Assembly (NCBI GenBank): GCA_958438515.1
Contig: CAUBRZ010000003.1
Span: forward strand, 1 to 64,000
Origin: an uncultured Clostridium sp.
GTDB taxonomy: Bacteria > Bacillota > Clostridia > TANB77 > CAG-508
Direction: 5' to 3'
Length of the DNA: 64,000 nt
Shown: one piece after another, positions 8,216 through 18,145 of the stretch
How the letters are laid out: every line of letters starts with the position of its first letter
Numbering within the stretch: position 1 is the first letter of the stretch
The notes under the pieces: model-generated
What the model was told of the DNA's origin: nothing
Databases searched by the model: none
What the model saw: only the letters and a program-made list of their open reading frames with translations
Translations under genes and position numbers: made by a program

Positions 8216-10252
8216 CTATCTTTTTAATATAATTCTAAATATTTGTGCAACACTCCAAGCTTGTGCTGTAGCACCTTTGGGCAATTGAGGTTTCGTCGAA
8301 TCATATAATTCAGCAATACTTCCTATACATCCACTTTCGTTTATTTCTTTTTCGAAAGTTTTTGTTGTCTTTTCTACTAATTTATTTATCTTACCCTCTA
8401 ATTCTTCTTTTGCCTGTTTTCCTTTTGTTTTCTTTAACATATTTTTTAAAGCATCATAATATAATCCTAATAGCCAAGGCCAAGTAATCCCTTGATGATA
8501 GCTAGAATCTCTCTTTTTACCATCTCCTTCATAAACCTCAACATAATTTTCTTCACCTTTTGCTAATGTTTTTAATCCATATGCATTTACTAATTTCTTT
8601 TCTACTGTTTTTATTATATTTTTTGCTTCTTCAGAATTTGTATCTATAACAGGGTATGTTAAACTTAATGCAAATAATTGATTTGGTCTTATCTTATTAT
8701 CTCCTAAAACATCATATAAGCATTTTCTTTTTGCATTATAAAACTTACTTTCAAAAGAACTTTTACACTCTTGAGCAATTTTTTTGTATTTTTTTGCATT
8801 AAGTGAATTCCCAAACTTTTTACTTAAAGCTTCCATTATTTTATTTGCATTATACCATAAACTGTTTATCTCTACTGCCTTTCCTGATCTTGGTGTTATA
8901 GCTATACCATCATATTTTGCATCCATCCATGTGTTCTGAGTATTTTCTGTTCCAGATACAATTAAATTATCTGAATCTAAATAAATGTTATTGTCATCTA
9001 CATCAATACCTTTTATATAATTTTCTATTATTTCTTCTAATTTTTCATATAACTCTTCTTGTACAAATTTATAATCTCCTGTATAGTCAATATATTTTTG
9101 TACTTGTTCAAACAGTAACAATGATGCATCTACGCTATTATATAATGGTCTATTATCATATCCAGAATAACCATTTGGAACAAGTCCGAATTTTATATCT
9201 CTTACAAGTGTTTTCAATACTTCTTTTGCAATATCAAATCTTTTTGGTATTAATACTATTCCTTCAAAAGAAATTAGACTATCTCTTCCCCAATCTAAAA
9301 ACCATGGATATCCTGCAATAATAGTATGTAATCCAAAATTAGGGCGATACACAACGAAATTATCTGCTGCTATTAAGTATGATTTTATCAATTCATCTTT
9401 TTCCAATTCTTTTTTTGTCTTCTTTTCTTTTCTATTATCTATTAATAAGGATTGATTAAATAACTCTCCTAAACGAATAATCTCATTATTAATTAATTGT
9501 TTTACATCAATTTGTTCAATATTTTCTTCTAAAGAACATACAAAAGAAATTTCTTTTTCTTCCCTTGGTTCAATCTCTACTTCGTATACGCCTGGTACTA
9601 AATGATTTTCTTCTGGATAAAATCCTCGTTTTTCCTCTTCTATATAAAACATATTCTTGAAAATATCATTTTCATGTTCTATATAACTTCCTGCAGATAA
9701 ATTCATATAAATTGGTGTTTGTGAATTTTCATCTACTATAAGTTTAACTTTATTTTTATCAATATATTGTTTAGATTTAAAATAATGATCTGCATTAATA
9801 GAATGAAAATCTCTAAAATTTATGATAGGAGCTAAAGTAAGTTTAGCCTTACTTTTCCCATTTTTTATTTTATAATATACCCCTACTGTATTTCTTCCAT
9901 ATTCCATACAAATAATCTTTGTTATTTGCATATCACCTATTTTATATTTAAATATTGGTACATATTCTTTACTGAATTCCTCTTGATATTCATACCCTTT
10001 TGAAATATATTCCTTTCCTACATTAGTATATAAGTCATATCTTTTATCTTCTATTTGTACACTTTCGTCCAATTTTGAAAGAATTAAAAATCTTCTTGCT
10101 GGTGGTGTTAATGGTGCAACTAAAAGTCCATGATATTTCCTGGTATTAGCTCCTATTATAGTTCCTGAACTATATCCACCTATTCCATTTGTAACTATCC
10201 ATTCTTTATTTAATCCATTTTCTAGATTTAAATTTTCTTTTGTAAATCTCAT
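8216..10252 (-). CDS. Amylo-alpha-1,6-glucosidase (glycogen debranching type)
   Basis: About 678 aa. N-terminal GDE domain (GLNKEWIVTNGIGGYSSGTI, GANTRKYHGLLVAPL) followed by the catalytic (alpha/alpha)6 GDE_C domain with FGLHTIIAGYPWFLDWGRDS and NTWMDAKYDG and a late GITWPWLLGLYYDAL. It hydrolyses alpha-1,6 branch points of glycogen-like polymers. The start at 10252 follows GGAGGAAAAT; the frame extends to a TTG at 10264 without a better site. It forms a run with yvcK and murB. TTC|GGA at 9185-9190 contains an out-of-phase CGG and is read normally. Confidence 0.88.
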   Translation of the reverse strand: MRFTKENLNLENGLNKEWIVTNGIGGYSSGTIIGANTRKYHGLLVAPLTPPARRFLILSKLDESVQIEDKRYDLYTNVGKEYISKGYEYQEEFSKEYVPIFKYKIGDMQITKIICMEYGRNTVGVYYKIKNGKSKAKLTLAPIINFRDFHSINADHYFKSKQYIDKNKVKLIVDENSQTPIYMNLSAGSYIEHENDIFKNMFYIEEEKRGFYPEENHLVPGVYEVEIEPREEKEISFVCSLEENIEQIDVKQLINNEIIRLGELFNQSLLIDNRKEKKTKKELEKDELIKSYLIAADNFVVYRPNFGLHTIIAGYPWFLDWGRDSLISFEGIVLIPKRFDIAKEVLKTLVRDIKFGLVPNGYSGYDNRPLYNSVDASLLLFEQVQKYIDYTGDYKFVQEELYEKLEEIIENYIKGIDVDDNNIYLDSDNLIVSGTENTQNTWMDAKYDGIAITPRSGKAVEINSLWYNANKIMEALSKKFGNSLNAKKYKKIAQECKSSFESKFYNAKRKCLYDVLGDNKIRPNQLFALSLTYPVIDTNSEEAKNIIKTVEKKLVNAYGLKTLAKGEENYVEVYEGDGKKRDSSYHQGITWPWLLGLYYDALKNMLKKTKGKQAKEELEGKINKLVEKTTKTFEKEINESGCIGSIAELYDSTKPQLPKGATAQAWSVAQIFRIILKR

Positions 10253-10272
10253 ATTTTCCTCCAATTTATTTA

Positions 10273-11892
10273 TTATTTTAATTTACTATCATCAAGTTTT
10301 TTTAGCATTTCCTCTCTAATTAGTGGAGGACTTTTATTATCTATTGTTTCTTTTGATGTCTTTGCTTGTTCTTTATTAGATTTTTTATTTTTCTTGTTAA
10401 TTTCATTTTTCTTTCTTGCCTTTTCATCTGCTTCTTTTATAGATGCTATCCTATCACTATATTTATCACTAAATTTACTTTTTCCTTTTTTATAGTTATC
10501 ATCTTTCTTTGAATGAGCACCTTTTTTAGCCTTTTTCTCCATGTTTTTCTTTACTTTATTTATTCTTTTTTCTTCCCTTAACTTCGTATTTAACATTAAA
10601 TATTGTGGTTCATTTTGCTTGTCTTGATATTTTAAGTCATCACAAATTAATTCTATAATAGATGATGCTACTAAACTTGGATCATGCCTAATGCGTTCAT
10701 CTTTAATCATAGACAAATCTCTTTGTAAAAATTTAATTCCTTTTACTTTTTGTATATCTTGTTCTACTAGGTCCTGTCCTTCTAAATTATATCTCTTTAT
10801 AAACTCTGGAATAATCTCTCCTGTATCATAAATACAATAATCAACAATTCCATTTCCACAATGGTCAATTATAGCATTTAAATGGTCTGATACGCTATAA
10901 TTATCTGTTTGTCCAGGTTCTGTCATTATATTGCTAATATAAACTTTAATTGCTGTACTTTCTTTTATTGCTTTTGTTACTCCATTTATTAATAAATTTG
11001 GAATAACATTTGTATATAAACTTCCAGGACCAATTACTATACAATCTGCATTTTTTATTGCCTCTACTACTCCTGGGGCTGGCTTACAATTTGAAGGACT
11101 AATTAATATACGATTTATTTTTGTTACTTTTTCTGAAACGATTTCTGGAATCCTAGCTCTTTCTTCTACTACATATCCATTAGCAAGTTCTGCCATGATT
11201 TTCATTTCATCTAATGTAACTGGAATTACTTTTCCTATCATGTTTAATACTTCATTGCTTTTTATTATTGAATCCTCAAAATTTCCATTAATTTCCTTCA
11301 TGGCTAAGAAATAAATATCTGAAAAATTCAAACCATTTAATCTTCCACTTTTAAATTCATAGTTTAATAATTTTTCTATTTGTTCTTCTTTTTCAGAAAG
11401 TGAAACTATACTATCTTTTACATCCCCTAAAGGTAACATTTGTAATTCTTTTCTTGAATTACTAGCACTTTCTCCATAGTCTGATATTGTAACTATTGCT
11501 GTTAAATTGTTTGTATAATTCTTTAATCCAGAAAGAACTGTATTTAGTCCTGTTCCACCCCCAATAACAACTATGTTTGGTCCTTTATCATAAACTGTTT
11601 TATTGAAAATTAAAGACTTTAGATTCACATTGTCTTTATTTTCCATTCTTTCATCTGTTGATTCAATTAATACTTCTAATGTTCTTTTGTTTAAAAATAT
11701 TAAACCTAAAACTATAGAAACAAAACCTATAACAAATACTGTTATAACCCCTGTTACTTCTTTAAAAGAAATTTCCTTCATAACTAAAATTTTTGATAAT
11801 CCATAACATACAAATATAATTCCTACTAATATTAGTAACATCCATCTTTTCATTTTATTACTTGACTTAAACCATTGCATAAAACCTTTCAT
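10273..11892 (-). CDS. yvcK: YvcK/CofD-family gluconeogenesis factor with membrane and lysine-rich extensions
   Basis: 539 aa. Two N-terminal membrane helices (residues about 16-70), then the YvcK core beginning NIVVIGGGTGLNTVLSGLKN with VTISDYGESASNSRKELQM and PGSLYTNVIPNLL. YvcK binds UDP-sugars and is needed for growth on gluconeogenic substrates and for envelope homeostasis. From about residue 435 the tail is strongly basic (KKNMEKKAKKGAHSKKDD) and looks disordered. It is 2 bp downstream of murB, a common clostridial pairing. No rapZ or whiA is seen here. Confidence 0.9.
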   Translation of the reverse strand: MKGFMQWFKSSNKMKRWMLLILVGIIFVCYGLSKILVMKEISFKEVTGVITVFVIGFVSIVLGLIFLNKRTLEVLIESTDERMENKDNVNLKSLIFNKTVYDKGPNIVVIGGGTGLNTVLSGLKNYTNNLTAIVTISDYGESASNSRKELQMLPLGDVKDSIVSLSEKEEQIEKLLNYEFKSGRLNGLNFSDIYFLAMKEINGNFEDSIIKSNEVLNMIGKVIPVTLDEMKIMAELANGYVVEERARIPEIVSEKVTKINRILISPSNCKPAPGVVEAIKNADCIVIGPGSLYTNVIPNLLINGVTKAIKESTAIKVYISNIMTEPGQTDNYSVSDHLNAIIDHCGNGIVDYCIYDTGEIIPEFIKRYNLEGQDLVEQDIQKVKGIKFLQRDLSMIKDERIRHDPSLVASSIIELICDDLKYQDKQNEPQYLMLNTKLREEKRINKVKKNMEKKAKKGAHSKKDDNYKKGKSKFSDKYSDRIASIKEADEKARKKNEINKKNKKSNKEQAKTSKETIDNKSPPLIREEMLKKLDDSKLK

Positions 11893-11894
11893 TT

Positions 11895-12812
11895 TTACTC
11901 TCCAATCACTTCTATTTCTAATTCAATTTTTTTATTAAATCTTTTATAAACCTCATTTTCTATATGCTTTGCTAAATCTAATACATCTTGAGAAGTTGCA
12001 TTTGATTTATTTATAATAAATCCACTATGTTTAGTAGATACTTCTGCCCCTCCAATACAATATCCTTTTAGTCCTGCCATATCTATTAATTTTGCTGTAA
12101 TAAAATCTTCTCCTCTTTTAAATGTACTTCCTGCACTTGGAAACTCAATTGGTTGTTTTTCTTTTCTAAATTCAAAATATTCTTTCATTTTTTCTTCTAT
12201 TTGTTCTTTTTTACCCTTTTTTAATTCCAATTCTACCTGTGTTATTATATATTCTTGTTCTTTTAAGATACTTCTTCTATACCCAAATTTCATTTCTTGA
12301 TTTGTAAGCACTTTTTCATTTGCTTTCTTATCCATACATTTTACAGTTTTTATAATATCTTTCATTTCTTTTCCATGTGCTCCTGCATTCATTCTAACAG
12401 CTCCACCAATTGTCCCTGGTATCCCTGACAATTCCTCAAAACCTGTTATTTCATTTTTTAGAAATTTTCTTGCTAGCTTTCCTATTTTCTCCCCTGCACC
12501 AACTGTAACTTTTATACTTTCCTTATTATCTTGTATATGTATCTCTTCTAATTGTATCATTAAAGTAATACCTTTAATTCCTTTATCTGAAACAAGTACA
12601 TTACTTCCATTTCCTAATACTGTTATTTTTATATCATTATCATTCGCAAATTTTAAAATTTGTTTTAGGTCATTTATGTCATTTATCTTTATTAAGCATT
12701 CTGCTGGTCCACCAATTTTAAATGTAGTGTGTTTTTTCATTGGTTCATCAAAAAATATTTTACTTTTATCTATTGTTAGATTTGAATCTTTTATAGTTTT
12801 TTCTAAGTTCAA
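11895..12812 (-). CDS. murB: UDP-N-acetylenolpyruvoylglucosamine reductase
   Basis: 305 aa. Reduces UDP-GlcNAc-enolpyruvate to UDP-MurNAc in peptidoglycan synthesis. FAD-binding motifs VLGNGSNVLVSDKGI and GIPGTIGGAVRMNAGAHG are present. The catalytic serine loop is FPSAGSTFKRG, and the C-terminal part shows AEVSTKHSGFIINK. This is the short type IIb MurB. The start is a TTG at 12812 behind AGGAAG. A promoter lies upstream (12895-12923). Confidence 0.95.
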   Translation of the reverse strand: MNLEKTIKDSNLTIDKSKIFFDEPMKKHTTFKIGGPAECLIKINDINDLKQILKFANDNDIKITVLGNGSNVLVSDKGIKGITLMIQLEEIHIQDNKESIKVTVGAGEKIGKLARKFLKNEITGFEELSGIPGTIGGAVRMNAGAHGKEMKDIIKTVKCMDKKANEKVLTNQEMKFGYRRSILKEQEYIITQVELELKKGKKEQIEEKMKEYFEFRKEKQPIEFPSAGSTFKRGEDFITAKLIDMAGLKGYCIGGAEVSTKHSGFIINKSNATSQDVLDLAKHIENEVYKRFNKKIELEIEVIGE

Positions 12813-12894
12813 TACTACACTTCCTTTTTTATTTTATAATATTCCTCTTTGTACTCTTAAATAACCTTTTATTTATCTTAAAATTTTCTATTCT

Positions 12895-12923
12895 ACTATA
12901 TCATTTTTCTTATAAAATTACAA
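12895..12923 (-). promoter_or_regulatory. Probable promoter of the murB-yvcK operon
   Basis: Minus strand -35-like TTGTAA (12918-12923), 17-nt spacer, -10 TATAGT (12895-12900). Confidence 0.5.
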
Positions 12924-12994
12924 GCTAGCTCTAATTAAAATTTAGAATAATTTATATTTACATGCATATTATAAATTATGTATGGAGGTAAATT

Positions 12995-14053
12995 ATGATT
13001 TTAAGACATAATTTTTATGTAGTCAAGCTAAAAAGAAACTTTTTACCTTTACTTTTTTTATGCTTTACTTTTTGTTTGTTAATATTTTCTAAAAGTAATC
13101 TTCCTGCTGTAAAATCAGGTCTTTTGCTGTGGGCAAATTCCGTGGTTCCTTCTTTGTTTCCATTTTTTGTAGCAACTGAATTATTAATTAATACAAATAT
13201 AGTTACACAATTAGGGAATATTTTAAATAAATACACAAGGTCTTTATTTAATGTATCTGGCGCAGGTGGATTTGCTTTTATTATGGGAATTATTAGTGGT
13301 TATCCAGTAGGTGCTAAAATTGCTTGTGACTTTAGACAAAATAACATTTGTACTAAAGAAGAATGTGAAAGGTTACTTAGTTTTACTAATAATTCAGGGC
13401 CTCTTTTCATTATTGGAACAGTTGGTATTTTAATGTTCAAAAACACAGCAATTGGCATTTTACTTTTTATAACTCATGTACTTGCTTGTATTACAGTTGG
13501 TATTGTTTTTAGATTTTGGAAACGAAACAAAACTTATAATAAAGATTTTGTAGCTATTTCTAAAAATAGTAAAAAAAATAATATTGTCTCATTTTCTAAT
13601 CTAGGAGAAGTTTTAGCTGAAAGTATTACTAATAGTATTTCTACAATTTTATTAATTGGTGGATTTGTTGTAATTTTTTCTAGTGTAATATCTATTTTAA
13701 AAACAAGTGGTATTCTTAATCTTTTAGCATTTCTAATAACTCCTTTATTTAATATATTACATATTGATACAAGCTTTGCTATACCACTAATTAGTGGCTT
13801 ATTAGAAATCACTAATGGTATTAGTGGTATTTCTAATATAGCAATCAAAAAAATTTCTATTAACATTATTCTAACAGCTTTTTTACTTGGTTTTGGTGGA
13901 ATATCTATATTATTACAAGTTTTAAGTATTACATCAAAGACTGATTTATCCATAAAACCTTATATATATGGAAAATTATTACATGGTCTATTTGCTGCTT
14001 TTTACACATATATTTTTATAAATATACTTCCTTTTTTTAATTTTGACCTATAG
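12995..14053 (+). CDS. ylbJ: Sporulation integral membrane protein YlbJ
   Basis: 352 aa with eight to ten membrane helices. GLLLWANSVVPSLFPFFVAT and GIISGYPVGAKIACDF are characteristic of the YlbJ/nucleoside-recognition-like family. In Bacillus, YlbJ is made under sigma-E and is needed for spore cortex formation; that role is transferred by family only. The ATG at 12995 follows TGGAGGTAAATT. It is divergent from murB and is followed by a small cysteine-rich protein. Confidence 0.88.
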   Translation: MILRHNFYVVKLKRNFLPLLFLCFTFCLLIFSKSNLPAVKSGLLLWANSVVPSLFPFFVATELLINTNIVTQLGNILNKYTRSLFNVSGAGGFAFIMGIISGYPVGAKIACDFRQNNICTKEECERLLSFTNNSGPLFIIGTVGILMFKNTAIGILLFITHVLACITVGIVFRFWKRNKTYNKDFVAISKNSKKNNIVSFSNLGEVLAESITNSISTILLIGGFVVIFSSVISILKTSGILNLLAFLITPLFNILHIDTSFAIPLISGLLEITNGISGISNIAIKKISINIILTAFLLGFGGISILLQVLSITSKTDLSIKPYIYGKLLHGLFAAFYTYIFINILPFFNFDL

Positions 14054-14071
14054 AAAGGAGATGATAAATAA

Positions 14072-14323
14072 TTGGAAAAAGATTTTAATAATAATTATAT
14101 GCCTTTTATGGATTATAATATGCCACCTCCCAACTCTGGAATAGATATGAATGACTTGTATAAAGATCCTATGTTTAATCCTATGATGCAATATGAACAA
14201 GCTTGTTGTTATTATAGATATTTATGTATGCAAATGGATTATAAAATTAAATGTAAAGAATATGAAAAATTATGTAGCAAAGCAAATTCTCCTGTAGATA
14301 GAAATAACCGAAAAATAGAATAG
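14072..14323 (+). CDS. Small cysteine/methionine-rich protein downstream of ylbJ
   Basis: 83 aa, TTG start at 14072 behind AAAGGAGATGATAAATAA. Composition is unusual: an N-terminal Met/Pro/Asn segment (YMPFMDYNMPPP) and a helical segment with QACCYYRYLCMQMDY and KCKEYEKLC. No family is recognised. Its position after ylbJ and its Cys/Tyr content are compatible with a spore-associated protein, but that is inference. Confidence 0.65.
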   Translation: MEKDFNNNYMPFMDYNMPPPNSGIDMNDLYKDPMFNPMMQYEQACCYYRYLCMQMDYKIKCKEYEKLCSKANSPVDRNNRKIE

Positions 14324-14372
14324 TACACTATAATAGTTTTTCTTTAGCTCGAAATTCAATTTAATATAAAAC

Positions 14373-14414
14373 AAAAACCTCTAATGAAAAATGTAGTTCA
14401 TTAAAGGTTTTTTT
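14373..14414. terminator. Bidirectional terminator between the ylbJ unit and uppP
   Basis: Hairpin AAAAACCTCTAATGAA ... TTCATTAAAGGTTTTTTT between convergent genes. Confidence 0.8.
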
Positions 14415-14424
14415 ATGCATTTAT

Positions 14425-15292
14425 TTATATTTTTTGTACATTACTTAAGAAAAAATAAGCTAAGACAATTATTCCAAGTATAATTCTGTAATATCCAAAA
14501 ACTTTGAAATTATGCTTTTTAATATAATTCATTAAAAATTTAATAACAAATAATGATACTACAAATGATACTATCATTCCTACTAGCAAGACAACTAATT
14601 CTATCATAGTAAATCCAAATCCAAATTTAACTAATTTTAATAAACTTGCACCGAAGCATTGTAGGAATTGCTAAATAAAATGTAAATTCAGCAGCATTTG
14701 GTCTAGAAAGACCTATTAATAAGCCACCTAATATAGTTGCACCTGAGCGTGATGTTCCTGGAAATATTGCAGCAAGTAATTGGAAGAATCCGATTATCAA
14801 AGCATCTTTATATGTAATTTGAGAACTCTTTTGTTTTTTACTGTCTCTATTTTTATTCCAATTCTCAATTATTATAAAAGCTATACCAAATATAATTAAA
14901 GCTAAAGCTATACAAAATGGATTATAAAATAATTCTTCAAATACATCATCAAATAATAATCCAATAATTGCTGCTGGTATACAAGCAACTAATATCTTTC
15001 CCCATAAAATCATTATGTTCTTGTCAAAATAAGATAATATTCCTGTTTTCTTAATTGCTTTTTCTTTGTTTTTAGTAAATGGCCATATGTCTTTAAAATA
15101 TAATATAACAACTGCGAAAATTGCACCAAATTGAATAACTACTTGAAACATATTCCAAAACTCTGGGGATACCTCTTTAAATTTTACAAATTGTTCTAAC
15201 AATATCAAATGTCCTGTGCTACTAATTGGCAACCATTCTGTAATTCCTTCTACAATCCCAAATAAGATTGATTTTATAATTTCTAATACCAT
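14425..15292 (-). CDS. uppP: Undecaprenyl-diphosphatase, with one CGG +1 shift
   Basis: Recycles the undecaprenyl-PP lipid carrier in the membrane. The BacA/UppP motifs [20 protein letters not shown] and [10 protein letters not shown] are intact. The frame meets CGG at 14651-14653. Skipping the C joins [19 protein letters not shown] to the final helices ([18 protein letters not shown] ... [16 protein letters not shown]) and gives 288 aa, the usual family length. Without the shift the protein would lose its last two helices. A second CGG trinucleotide (ATC|GGA at 14789-14794) in the same gene is out of phase and harmless. Confidence 0.88.
14651..14653 (-). other. In-frame CGG, +1 frameshift site (uppP)
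   Basis: CTT-CGG-T is read as CTT-(C)-GGT, giving Leu-Gly214 in PTMLGASLL. Confidence 0.9.
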
Positions 15293-15333
15293 TTTTATAT
15301 ATTCCTTTCTTTATTTTTTATTTTACATATTTT

Positions 15334-16199
15334 TTAAAAAATGCTATATATTGTTTCTTTAATAAATTCTGCTGTTGTAATTGGTGCTACTTTTCCGTGG
15401 TAGTGCTAAAGCAGATACTAGTTTTATTTCTTTATCTTCTGCTGCTTTTTTATCTATTCCTCCGAGGAGCAGATGCTAAATCAATTAATAAACATTCTTT
15501 TTTCAAATATTCTATTTCTTTACTTGTTATTATTAAATCTGGTACTGTATTAATAATAATATCATATTTAGATAATTTGTCTGTTAATAAATTTATATCT
15601 ATTCCCATATATCCATATGCTCTAATCCAAGCTAAGTCTTCATTTTTTCTTGCAGCACATGTTACTTTTGCAGATAGTCCTTCCATTTTTTTCGCTAGTG
15701 TTTTTCCTATCCTACCAAATCCTAATATAAGAACTTCACTTCCATGTAATATTCTATTTGTATTTTTTATTGCCACTTCAATTGTTCCTTCTGCAGTTGA
15801 AATAGTATTTAATATTGCTAATTCTTCCTTTTTCATAACATCTATAATCTCAATGTTTTTATTCTGAAATTCTTTATTAATTTCTTTATTAATACTTCCT
15901 GCAATTAGAACTCTATTTTCTAAATTATCTACTAAATCTTTTATTGATATTTTTTTATCACTAAATGGTGTATTAATATTTATACCATCTTTAGAAAAAG
16001 GAATTGGTGCAATTATTATTTTTATATTTCTTTTAATTACATCCTCTAGGCTTTCTAAAAAGATAATATCTAAATTATTTTTAAGTTCCTCTGCCTTTTC
16101 TAAACCATACACATATACTGTATTTCCATCAGCTACTAGCATTTTTGAAAGTTCTACTGTTCTTAAGTCACCACCAATTATTGCAAATTCTAAACTCAT
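15334..16199 (-). CDS. dpaA: Dipicolinate synthase subunit A, with two CGG +1 shifts
   Basis: DpaA/SpoVFA makes dipicolinic acid in the mother cell during sporulation. The N-terminal part reads LEFAIIGGDLRTVELSKMLV. The Rossmann segment is GSEVLILGFGRIGKTLAKKM. In-frame CGG codons occur at 15462-15464 and 15395-15397. Skipping both C residues restores IDLASAPGGIDKKAAEDK and VSALALPGKVAPITTAEF, both conserved at the DpaA C terminus, and gives 287 aa. The new end is TAA at 15334-15336. No dpaB is adjacent. The start ATG follows AAGGAGTGATTTT. Confidence 0.88.
15395..15397 (-). other. In-frame CGG, +1 frameshift site (dpaA site 2)
   Basis: CCA-CGG-A is read as CCA-(C)-GGA, giving Pro-Gly268 in ALPGKVAPITTA. 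Confidence 0.9.
15462..15464 (-). other. In-frame CGG, +1 frameshift site (dpaA site 1)
   Basis: CCT-CGG-A is read as CCT-(C)-GGA, giving Pro-Gly246 in DLASAPGGID. Confidence 0.9.
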
Positions 16200-16256
16200 A
16201 AAATCACTCCTTAAAGTTATTATATTGACTATTTTCTAATTTTATGAGTTTTAGTT

Positions 16257-17501
16257 TTAATCTTGAATTTCCTTCTGTTCTATTTCTCTATCTTCTTTAT
16301 TTTTCTTGGTTACTTCTCTTTTTTCCTTTTTATTTTTATTTAATAAATTTATATCATTATATCCTAAATGTCTTGTAATTTCTGCCATTTCCTCTAAATG
16401 TCCTTTTGCTTTTATCTCTTTCTCCTCTAGTTTTTTATCTTCTTTTTCAATGTTTTCTTCTAAATTAAATGGTATAGATATTTTAGCCATTATAGGAATA
16501 AATATTGGATCTTTTTTTACTTTCTCTACTATTTTTTTACTATTAATGTCAATTGCCAAATTAATATATTTAATAGCTATATCTTTTTTTCCTTCAATTA
16601 AAGATATTTTAGATAACTCATAATATCCATCAGCCGATAATTCCTCTTCTTCTGTCGCTTCTAAAAATCTTTTCTTAGCCTCTTCTAGATCTTTATAAAT
16701 CAAAGCTATCTGAGCTAGTGAATATTTAGTATTATATGCTAAACTATTAATCTCAGCTGCTTTTTCATAGCAGATTTTTGCACTTTGGAAATCATTTAAC
16801 ATTGTATATGCAATTCCTAAATTATAATTCAGATCATAACTCATTGGATTATAACGTAAAGCTTCATTATAAACATTAGCTGCTTCTTTGTACATCTCTT
16901 TTTGTATAAGAATTTCTCCTAATAATATAGTTGCATCATACATCTCAGGTTTTTTATTTAATAAACTAAATAACATTTGAGCTGCATCTTCTTTTTTATC
17001 CAAATCATTTAATAGTTCTGCCACTTTATAATAAGAATCATAATCATTTTTATTTAGATCCACTGCTTGTACATATTCATCAATTGCCTTTCTCATGCCA
17101 CCTTCTTTTTCGTAAATTTGTGCAAGCATTTTGTGTGCTTTATAACAATTTTTATTTTTCTCTAATAATGAAAGTAATGCTTGCTTAGCTTCTTTTGTAT
17201 TTCCAAACATAATATAAATTTTAGCTTTTGTAATGTTAATCATTTCAAATAAATATACTTCTCTTTTTTCTAAAATTATTACTATAATTGGCACAAGAAT
17301 TGCAAGTACATATTTAATTATTAAAAATAGCATATTCAATTTTATTCCAAATAGTACTTCCATGAAATTTAATGCAATCCCAATTGCTTGTACTACTAAT
17401 ACTGCAACATATGTTGTGTCATTATTTCTTATCATTCTAAAAAACATGTATACAAATACTGCAAATGAAATGAATGTAAATATTAATTGTTCTAATAACA
17501 T
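16257..17501 (-). CDS. Membrane-anchored tetratricopeptide-repeat protein
   Basis: 414 aa. Three hydrophobic segments in residues 1-80 (LLEQLIFTFISFAVFVYMFF onward), then a solenoid of about seven TPR units (for example AHKMLAQIYEKEGGMRKAID, LNYNLGIAYTMLNDFQSAKI). The tail is strongly charged (residues about 345-414, K/E-rich). It probably serves as a cytoplasmic scaffold at the membrane; the partner is unknown. The start follows AAGAGGAGTAAACAAAAA. The gene lies between the transglycosylase gene and dpaA on the same strand. Confidence 0.75.
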   Translation of the reverse strand: MLLEQLIFTFISFAVFVYMFFRMIRNNDTTYVAVLVVQAIGIALNFMEVLFGIKLNMLFLIIKYVLAILVPIIVIILEKREVYLFEMINITKAKIYIMFGNTKEAKQALLSLLEKNKNCYKAHKMLAQIYEKEGGMRKAIDEYVQAVDLNKNDYDSYYKVAELLNDLDKKEDAAQMLFSLLNKKPEMYDATILLGEILIQKEMYKEAANVYNEALRYNPMSYDLNYNLGIAYTMLNDFQSAKICYEKAAEINSLAYNTKYSLAQIALIYKDLEEAKKRFLEATEEEELSADGYYELSKISLIEGKKDIAIKYINLAIDINSKKIVEKVKKDPIFIPIMAKISIPFNLEENIEKEDKKLEEKEIKAKGHLEEMAEITRHLGYNDINLLNKNKKEKREVTKKNKEDREIEQKEIQD

Positions 17502-17571
17502 TTTTTGTTTACTCCTCTTTTTTCATCTATTAGTTTATTATATTTTATTTTATTTTTCGTCATTTGTCCAG

Positions 17572-18132
17572 CTATTTATATAACTCTTGATAAATTTTAT
17601 AATTCCTTAATATTTTTCTTACGTAATTATTTGTTTCTTTATATGGAATTTTTTCTATATTACTTCCATCTTCTTTTATTATGTCATTTTCTATCCAATT
17701 ATCAACTCTGCCTATCCCAGCATTGTATGCAGCAAGTGCTACTTCTTTATTTTTATATTTTTCCAATAAAACAGATAAATATTTTGTCCCAATATTTATA
17801 TTATTTTGTATATTTGCAATTTCTTCTTTTGCATTATTAGAATCTATTTTTATATCATATTTTTTTGCTACATCTATTGCCGTTTCTTCCATTATTTGCA
17901 TTAATCCTATGGCATTTCTACTCGAAATTGCCTTTGGTTTAAATCCACTTTCTGCTTTTATTACAGCAAATACAAGATTTTCATCCACCTTGTACTTTTC
18001 ACTATATATTAAAACAACTTCTTCGTATTTTTTCGGATAAATAATTTTTAATATCTTGTTTCTAAAAATTCCTGCGAAAATAATTATAATTAGTAAGATA
18101 AAAACAAAAATAATCATCTTTCTGTTCTTCAA
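17572..18132 (-). CDS. Membrane-anchored lytic transglycosylase (SLT domain)
   Basis: About 186 aa. One N-terminal membrane helix (FVFILLIIIIFAGIF), then an SLT domain with VIKAESGFKPKAISSRNAIG (catalytic Glu), GLMQIMEETA and ALAAYNAGIGRVDNWI. It cleaves peptidoglycan glycan strands outside the membrane. I prefer the TTG at 18132, because AGGAGAG lies directly upstream; an ATG at 18159 overlaps the polA 3' end without a site. It is probably co-transcribed with polA. Confidence 0.85.
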   Translation of the reverse strand: MKNRKMIIFVFILLIIIIFAGIFRNKILKIIYPKKYEEVVLIYSEKYKVDENLVFAVIKAESGFKPKAISSRNAIGLMQIMEETAIDVAKKYDIKIDSNNAKEEIANIQNNINIGTKYLSVLLEKYKNKEVALAAYNAGIGRVDNWIENDIIKEDGSNIEKIPYKETNNYVRKILRNYKIYQELYK

Positions 18133-18145
18133 TTTTTCTCTCCTT

